Source: an uncultured Anaerotruncus sp.
Lineage (GTDB): Bacteria > Bacillota > Clostridia > Oscillospirales > Ruminococcaceae
Reading direction: 5' to 3'
DNA length: 11,521 bases
Assembly (NCBI GenBank): GCA_910586875.1
Contig: CAJUJI010000097.1
Span: forward strand, 1-11,521
Of this stretch, positions 8,504-11,521 are shown piece after piece. The translations under genes and the position numbers were made by a program. Under the pieces are notes generated by a model. It ran no database searches. It was not told the DNA's origin and worked only from the letters and a program-made list of their open reading frames with translations. Position 1 is the stretch's first letter; each line of letters opens with the position of its first letter.

Positions 8504-8640
8504 CCGTCCTCCTCCTTTTCCAACATCCTGTCATCTTTGTATAATAAAATACCTACCCATCTAAAAAATGAGTAGGTAAAGGGAAAAGGGGAAAAAAGTA
8601 CCTGCTTTGTTTGTTTTCTGCAAACCCATTCTTGGCACAT
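8488..8640 (-). CDS. Possible 50-residue leader ORF overlapping the start of pyrC
   Basis: An ORF starting at ATG 8640-8638 has GAGG (8652-8649) 8 bases upstream and runs through the pyrimidine tract and the hairpin. It ends at 8488, so it overlaps the first 16 bases of pyrC in another frame. It reads MCQEWVCRKQTKQVLFSPFP at its start, with Phe/Pro/Leu residues coming from the pyrimidine tract. The sequence has no known family. Translation could be coupled to pyrC or, as with PyrL in E. coli, serve only to move a ribosome through the attenuator. The longer form beginning at 8724 would start upstream of the promoter and is not expected on this transcript. A second ATG (8645) opens a 30-codon ORF but has poor spacing from the same purine run. 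Confidence 0.35.
   Translation of the reverse strand: MCQEWVCRKQTKQVLFSPFPFTYSFFRWVGILLYKDDRMLEKEEDGWNDC
8541..8597 (-). promoter_or_regulatory. Putative UTP-sensitive attenuator in the pyrC leader (pyrimidine tract plus hairpin)
   Basis: On the - strand a 20-base uninterrupted pyrimidine run (8597-8578: T6, C4, T4, C3, T3) is followed immediately by a 10-bp hairpin, ACCUACUCAU (8577-8568) with AUGGGUAGGU (8560-8551), loop UUUUUAG, then AUUUUAUUAU (8550-8541). One pair is G-U in the - strand RNA and would be C-A in the + strand RNA, so the hairpin is intact only in the pyr transcript. By analogy with E. coli pyrBI, polymerase pausing in the U-rich tract at low UTP would let a ribosome on the leader ORF close up and stop the hairpin forming. 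The U stretch is interrupted, so as a terminator it looks weak. I see no PyrR-loop consensus. Confidence 0.5.
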
Positions 8641-8668
8641 TCCATTCCCCTCTCTATTTTCTTGTATA

Positions 8669-8697
8669 ATTATACGCGTTTTTCCCGCATTTGTCCA
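8669..8697 (-). promoter_or_regulatory. Promoter of the pyrC-pyrF-carA-carB operon
   Basis: Reading the - strand, TGGACA (8697-8692) and TATAAT (8674-8669) are separated by 17 bases: five of six consensus bases at -35 and all six at -10. Transcription would begin near 8662, giving a leader of about 160 bases to the pyrC ATG. No other promoter of this quality lies closer to pyrC. Confidence 0.8.
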
Positions 8698-8751
8698 CTT
8701 GGCAAATTGCTTGTTTTTTCGCACAAATCGCGCTAATTTTTGGGAAATCCA

Positions 8752-9348
8752 TCAACTCCAATTCTGCTCTGCCGCAACGATAGAATTCAACCAATCTCTT
8801 TGATATGAATATTTTCTCATTTTATCCGAATTTTCATGCAGTCCCGTAACTTCCGAATTACACAGTGCAAGATATAGCGGCTGCAAGCCAGCCAACTCCT
8901 CCCGCGCAAGCAGCGTCTTCTGGGACACCGGATACAGCAAGCCGTGCATCGCTGTGCCCTCGTAGCGGGTGGACAGATCTTCAAACAAATGCTCATTGCC
9001 AATCTGTTGGAAGGTATCTACATCTAACAGCAGCAGATTCGCTCTGCCACTTTCGATTGCACCCACCAACTCACCTGTCAACTTCGCACGCTCGCCTGCA
9101 CTGCTGCCGGCCTCCGCAGGAAGTTCATACACCACCAGTTCAACCTTCAACAGACCTGTATCCGGATCGTATTCCGCATCTGTGTCAGGTGCGTACCGCG
9201 CGAACATCTGAGAAAGCGCTAGACGCTGCTCCTCTGAAAGATAGCCGCACACCGCCACTGTCACTGTTGCGCTTTCCATCGCCGAGCTGGCTGCATAAAA
9301 ATACCCGACACTCAGCAGCAGTACCAAAATAACCGCGATCACGAACAT
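8752..9348 (-). CDS. Membrane-anchored protein of unknown function
   Basis: From the ATG at 9348 it encodes 198 residues: an N-terminal hydrophobic segment (about residues 2-19, FVIAVILVLLLSVGYFY) and then a soluble, acidic domain with no motif I recognise. The open frame continues upstream for 24 codons and adds a basic stretch, AKEYRRAVRLQSRRSLG, right before the hydrophobic segment; that is the usual positive-inside N-terminus of a signal anchor. The ATG at 9348 has no usable ribosome binding site, whereas an excellent one lies at 9414-9408 in front of an ATC codon (see separate entry). I therefore think the real protein has about 216 residues with its C-terminal domain outside the membrane. 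The stop is 55 bases before the pyr promoter and no clear terminator separates them. Function unknown. Confidence 0.65.
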   Translation of the reverse strand: MFVIAVILVLLLSVGYFYAASSAMESATVTVAVCGYLSEEQRLALSQMFARYAPDTDAEYDPDTGLLKVELVVYELPAEAGSSAGERAKLTGELVGAIESGRANLLLLDVDTFQQIGNEHLFEDLSTRYEGTAMHGLLYPVSQKTLLAREELAGLQPLYLALCNSEVTGLHENSDKMRKYSYQRDWLNSIVAAEQNWS

Positions 9349-9414
9349 CCCCAGACTGCGCCTGCTTTGCAGCCGGACAGCCCTTCGATACTCCTTTGCG
9401 ATGACAACCCCTCC
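9349..9414 (-). promoter_or_regulatory. Ribosome binding site and likely N-terminal extension with AUC start
   Basis: GGAGGGG (9414-9408) is the only strong ribosome binding site upstream of the membrane protein. Seven bases after its GGAGG core comes ATC (9402-9400) in the frame of the gene, followed by GCA AAG GAG TAT CGA. No ATG, GTG or TTG lies in frame between the in-frame TGA (9420-9418) and the ATG at 9348. Either AUC is used as a rare start, or an ATG has mutated and expression is reduced. An out-of-frame TTG (9407-9405) opens only a 17-codon frame. Confidence 0.5.
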
Positions 9415-9433
9415 TTGTCAAACAATCATTATT

Positions 9434-10506
9434 GGATTGAATTACCTTTAGATTTGTTTCATTCTCGCGCAATCGGGCACAGAAGGCGTGCCTCAAATGG
9501 TGACAAGAGAAGCATGAACTACTTCTTCGGCATTGTAGCTGCTGATGATTCGTTTGATTGCACGGTTTACAGACGGGGATTGGGAACTGCTCCAAAACGG
9601 CCTATAAAGACAAATCCAGTCATGCCATTAATTTCGGATTGGTTGAAGCCGGTCTCATCTTGCCCCTCCCATTCCATCTGAAAAGCATCGTACACAGTAT
9701 CGAGCATTAGGACCGTACGGATACCAGCTTCTGTCTTGGGCTTAGAGATTCTTTGGACCAATGTTCTTGACTCATCAACAGGATAGTAGACCAAGCTGTG
9801 GTTGATAGAAATAATTCTCCTTTCAAAGCCAATATCTTCCCAGCGAAGGCCAAGTACCTCGCCGATCCGGCACCCTGACCCAAGCAACACTGTAAACAGT
9901 GATCACCAATGATAATATATTGGATGATTAGCAATATAGCCCATAAAAGCCCTTTGCTACTCGATGGTTAATGTGTGCCGAATGCTTCTACCTGCCTTTA
10001 CCAACATCCTTCATAACTCCATCTGACGGATTACTACGGATGATAGTATCCCGAACCGCCAGTTGGAATATTGGATGAAGCAAAGTGTAGACAGAATCCA
10101 AGGTACCAATTACCAGCTTCTCTTGGTCAAGTAAATAAAGATAAAACTGGATCACATCGGAAATTTTATATCTATGATTTTCTTTCTGCCAAATGTTTGC
10201 CGAACAAAATGGTCGTAAACATAGATATCGTTGCTTCTTGTGGTTTCTCTCAAATCATGCTTTGTGGAACTATAGCAGTCAAAGGTATCGTTTACTGTAG
10301 CTTTTCCTGCCATATATATATCTAAACCATCTAATTGGCCTTGGATTAGCTGTCTTTCCTTTTCATGAAGCGTTGCCAGATCTAATGCATATATAAACTT
10401 TCTCCGTCCCTGGGGATCAGTGTAAGTATACATATAACGTTTATCCAATGATCTTTGCACCTTTCCTAAGCGCTCTGCCACGCTCATCCTTTTGTGCTTT
10501 GGCCAT
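9434..10506 (-). pseudogene. Decayed tyrosine recombinase (integrase) gene of an ICE/IME-like element
   Basis: An integrase of the Firmicutes ICE type (Tn916-Int like) can be read across all three - frames. It starts at ATG 10506 after AAGGAGG (10520-10514): MAKAQKDERGRALRKG; frame break near 10460; the DKRYMYTYTDPQGRRKFIY domain and the core-binding domain (10455-10163); break near 10162; SDVIQFYLYLLDQEKL to RSNPSDGVMKDVGKG (to about 9995); break near 9992; TAG in frame at 9959-9957; TGA at 9905-9903; then LFTVLLGSGCRIGEVLGLRWEDI, with the first catalytic Arg, down to 9576; break near 9573; VNRAIKRIISSYNAEE; break and probable small deletion near 9510; CHHLRHAFCARL with the HxxR pair; homology ends at KVIQS (9434). 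The GH box and the nucleophilic Tyr are missing. It cannot make an active enzyme. Confidence 0.88.
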
Positions 10507-10551
10507 ATCTGTGCCTCCTTCCCAAATAAAAGAAGGGACTCATAGCACTTA

Positions 10552-10716
10552 CTATGGCTTGGATAAATAGTTTTTCAAACTTTTCAGGACAACTTCCGTC
10601 ATTGTCACCTTGTGTTCAGTGGTATATGCAAGTAATTTTTCATGGGTACCTTCCGATAGTTGGACGGTAATGGATTTACATTTTACATGATCTGTTCTCG
10701 GACAACCAGTTCTCAT
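10552..10716 (-). CDS. Small ribbon-helix-helix DNA-binding protein of the integrative element
   Basis: A 54-residue ORF. I chose ATG 10716-10714 because GGAGG (10731-10727) lies 10 bases upstream and a promoter lies just before that; a longer frame to 10806 would start upstream of the promoter. The fold is suggested by a short strand SITVQL (15-20), helix SEGTHEKLLAYTTEH (21-35), turn, and helix TMTEVVLKSLKNYL (38-51), the pattern of CopG/Arc-type ribbon-helix-helix repressors. Such genes commonly sit just upstream of int in Firmicutes integrative elements, where they may control excision or int expression. The int start is 45 bases downstream. The reading frame is intact although int is ruined, so it may still act as a DNA-binding protein, perhaps on its own promoter. 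Confidence 0.65.
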   Translation of the reverse strand: MRTGCPRTDHVKCKSITVQLSEGTHEKLLAYTTEHKVTMTEVVLKSLKNYLSKP

Positions 10717-10740
10717 CGCATAGCCACCTCCACATTTGCT

Positions 10741-10769
10741 ATTATACTTATTGTAACACGGAAAATCAA
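10741..10769 (-). promoter_or_regulatory. Promoter of the ribbon-helix-helix gene
   Basis: On the - strand TTGATT (10769-10764) and TATAAT (10746-10741) are separated by 17 bases. The predicted start near 10734 leaves a leader of less than 20 bases holding the GGAGG site. A second possible -10, TACAAT, lies inside the spacer. Confidence 0.7.
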
Positions 10770-10824
10770 GCCATAAGCGCAGTCCTGTTAAAACTTCATA
10801 TTTCATTCACACATTTTAATATTC

Positions 10825-11025
10825 TCAGAAGGTTTCCAGAAATTTTTCAAAAATCTCACAGTTGACCAAAGCAATGCCATTGACCTTATAAACTGCCTTT
10901 GTTTCCTTAGCTAACTCCTGAAATTTAGCCAAACCGAGGCTATACTTTTCTGCGCCTTCTTGGTATCTCACAAATTTCTTTATGTATAACTTTGTGCTTT
11001 CAACATTCTGTCGTCCATATCCCAT
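10825..11025 (-). CDS. DUF6462-family small protein (excisionase-like)
   Basis: A 66-residue ORF with AAAGGAG 8 bases before ATG 11025-11023. The core KKFVRYQEGAEKYSLGLAKF (16-35), then ELAKETKAVYKVNGIALVNC and a FEKFLETF tail, matches the pattern I know for DUF6462 proteins. These are found beside integrase genes in many Firmicutes mobile elements and look like a helix-turn-helix followed by a small wing, as in excisionases. A role as Xis partner of the decayed integrase is inference from position (DUF6462, then RHH, then int, all on one strand) and fold. The frame is intact. No convincing -35/-10 pair is visible directly upstream; transcription may come from further up the relic. Confidence 0.72.
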   Translation of the reverse strand: MGYGRQNVESTKLYIKKFVRYQEGAEKYSLGLAKFQELAKETKAVYKVNGIALVNCEIFEKFLETF

Positions 11026-11040
11026 TATTTTATCTCCTTT

Positions 11041-11204
11041 AGGACTTTCGCTTTCTTTTTGTTTTTATAACATCCCTCACGAGAGCCATCCTCCGTCCGG
11101 CCTGGCGTGACCATCAGGCGGGTTATCACTACATCCCTATCCGCTCGCTATGTATAAGGTCGTGGCAGATAGAGACACCGGTAGACTTCCATGTAGATAG
11201 TGTT
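11041..11204. other. Gene-free stretch upstream of the DUF6462 gene
   Basis: No ORF with a ribosome binding site is visible here. The middle is GC-rich compared with its AT-rich surroundings and can fold: for example GCCTG/CAGGC around 11099-11119 and a TGG/CCA pair inside it. It could be the leader of the DUF6462 transcript or a remnant of a lost neighbouring gene. I do not recognise a known riboswitch, ribozyme or tRNA in it. Confidence 0.35.
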
Positions 11205-11276
11205 CAGTTTTCAAGGTGCAAAAAGAGAAAAATTTCTCTTTCATAAAGTAATCAGACTAATGCACCTCAAAAACTG
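11205..11276. repeat. Nested inverted repeat (long imperfect arms with an inner perfect hairpin)
   Basis: Outer arms CAGTTTTCAAGGTGCA (11205-11220) and TGCACCTCAAAAACTG (11261-11276) pair at 14 of 16 positions. Between them lies a second perfect inverted repeat, AAAGAGAAA (11222-11230) and TTTCTCTTT (11233-11241). As RNA this folds as one long stem-loop with an inner hairpin on either strand; on the - strand it would be a leader structure upstream of the DUF6462 gene. It may be a regulatory leader, a protein-binding site or part of an element end. Confidence 0.55.
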
Positions 11277-11398
11277 GCAGGGAAAAGGACAGGTGAAAAA
11301 ATTTTTTGACCATCTTTCCACTAAATATGAAGCTGCCGAGCATCGTATACTCAGGGATACACCCCAACGCTTGCCGGCCTGTTTTACCGGAAATATGC
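11277..11398. other. Stretch without a supported gene, containing a doubtful + strand ORF
   Basis: An ORF runs from GTG 11200 or ATG 11260 to the TAA at 11416-11418 (52 residues from the ATG, containing GQVKKFFDHLSTKYEAAEH). Neither start has a ribosome binding site, and the 5' half is the inverted repeat, so I do not call it a gene. It may be the end of a lost element gene. Confidence 0.3.
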
Positions 11399-11433
11399 AA
11401 AAAGTGCTAAGGGCATAATTATCCCTTTGGCAC
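11399..11433 (-). terminator. Possible Rho-independent terminator (- strand)
   Basis: On the - strand GTGCCAAAGGG (11433-11423) pairs with CCCTTAGCAC (11413-11404) except for a small internal loop, and TTTTT (11403-11399) follows. It would end a transcript entering from beyond the right edge of the window. The imperfect stem makes this a moderate call; the stem also forms on the + strand but has no T run there. Confidence 0.4.
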
Positions 11434-11472
11434 TGCAGTAAAAAAACTTCTACCTACGAGAGGGATATCCTA

Positions 11473-11517
11473 ACAACAATTTGCTTTTTCAGTTTAACAC
11501 ATACTATATATTGTTGT
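11473..11517. repeat. Short inverted repeat at the right edge
   Basis: ACAACAAT (11473-11480) is repeated in inverted form as ATTGTTGT (11510-11517), with an AT-rich interior. It could be a protein-binding site or a promoter-region dyad of a gene outside the window; it is short enough to be chance in AT-rich sequence. Confidence 0.3.
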
Positions 11518-11521
11518 CGAT

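Noticed and set aside
8635..8665. AGAGAGG in the pyrC leader as a PyrR-binding loop
   Set aside because: The core resembles the loop, but the preceding CC and the flanking stem expected of PyrR sites are absent; the bases serve better as a ribosome binding site for the leader ORF.
8698..8751. A terminator between the membrane protein gene and the pyr promoter
   Set aside because: Only a 4-bp GCGC-type stem with no following T run on the - strand; too weak to call.
9185..9595. A 136-codon - strand ORF reading through the integrase end into the membrane protein gene
   Set aside because: Its first part is one frame of the decayed integrase (CHHLRHAFC...KVIQ), and the rest is an out-of-frame shadow of the membrane protein gene.
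9707..9934. A 75-codon - strand ORF starting MLIIQYIIIG
   Set aside because: Wrong frame over the integrase relic; the adjacent frame carries the clear LFTVLLGSGCRIGE motif.
11041..11204. Hammerhead ribozyme or group II intron piece, suggested by CTGATGG on the - strand and GC stems
   Set aside because: The conserved hammerhead core and intron domain V motifs are not present.
11200..11418. A 72-codon + strand ORF (or 52 codons from ATG 11260)
   Set aside because: No ribosome binding site at either start, and its first third is the nested inverted repeat; kept only as a note on the gap.
9400..11521. Direct repeats that could be attL/attR of the integrative element
   Set aside because: I compared the bases around 9420-9440 with the right edge and found no shared core; the integrase end is deleted and the other end probably lies outside the window.
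1..11521. CRISPR array, tRNA or rRNA genes
   Set aside because: No regularly spaced direct repeats, cloverleaf or rRNA core sequence was seen on either strand.

Overview
The window (about 11.5 kb, moderately GC-rich over its first 9.4 kb and clearly AT-richer after that) looks like chromosomal DNA of an anaerobic Clostridia member, most likely Oscillospiraceae/Ruminococcaceae. This rests on gene content and protein style (TmcAL, class I dihydroorotase, type 2 PyrF, a PyrE-like phosphoribosyltransferase, a DUF6462 protein); no 16S or tRNA is present to confirm it.

Left part (1-1740, + strand): the 3' three quarters of the tRNA(Met) cytidine acetate ligase gene, then an orphan PyrE-like phosphoribosyltransferase gene with its own strong promoter and a strong hairpin terminator. 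That terminator sits between convergent units and can also end the large operon arriving on the other strand.

Central part (1786-8700, - strand): a pyrimidine biosynthesis operon transcribed pyrC -> pyrF -> carA -> carB. Together these supply carbamoyl phosphate (CarA/CarB), close the dihydroorotate ring (PyrC) and decarboxylate OMP to UMP (PyrF). pyrB, pyrK, pyrD and a canonical pyrE are not here. A near-consensus promoter lies about 170 bases before pyrC. The leader holds a translatable short ORF, a 20-base uninterrupted pyrimidine tract and a hairpin followed by a U-rich stretch. This layout resembles the UTP-sensing pyrBI attenuator of enterobacteria more than a PyrR-binding leader. The pyrF-carA gap carries a cluster of back-to-back palindromes that looks like a dispersed repeat.

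Right part (8752-11521, - strand): a single-pass membrane-anchored protein of unknown function whose best ribosome binding site points to an AUC codon rather than AUG. Beside it is the relic of an integrative element. A tyrosine recombinase gene can be followed almost end to end, but with about five frame breaks, two stop codons and a missing C-terminus. Upstream of it are two small intact regulators, a ribbon-helix-helix protein and a DUF6462 protein, in the xis/int order usual for such elements. The last 500 bases hold no convincing gene but contain inverted repeats and a possible terminator.

The most interesting observations are the pyrC leader, the non-AUG start next to the integrase breakpoint, and the palindrome cluster inside the pyr operon.
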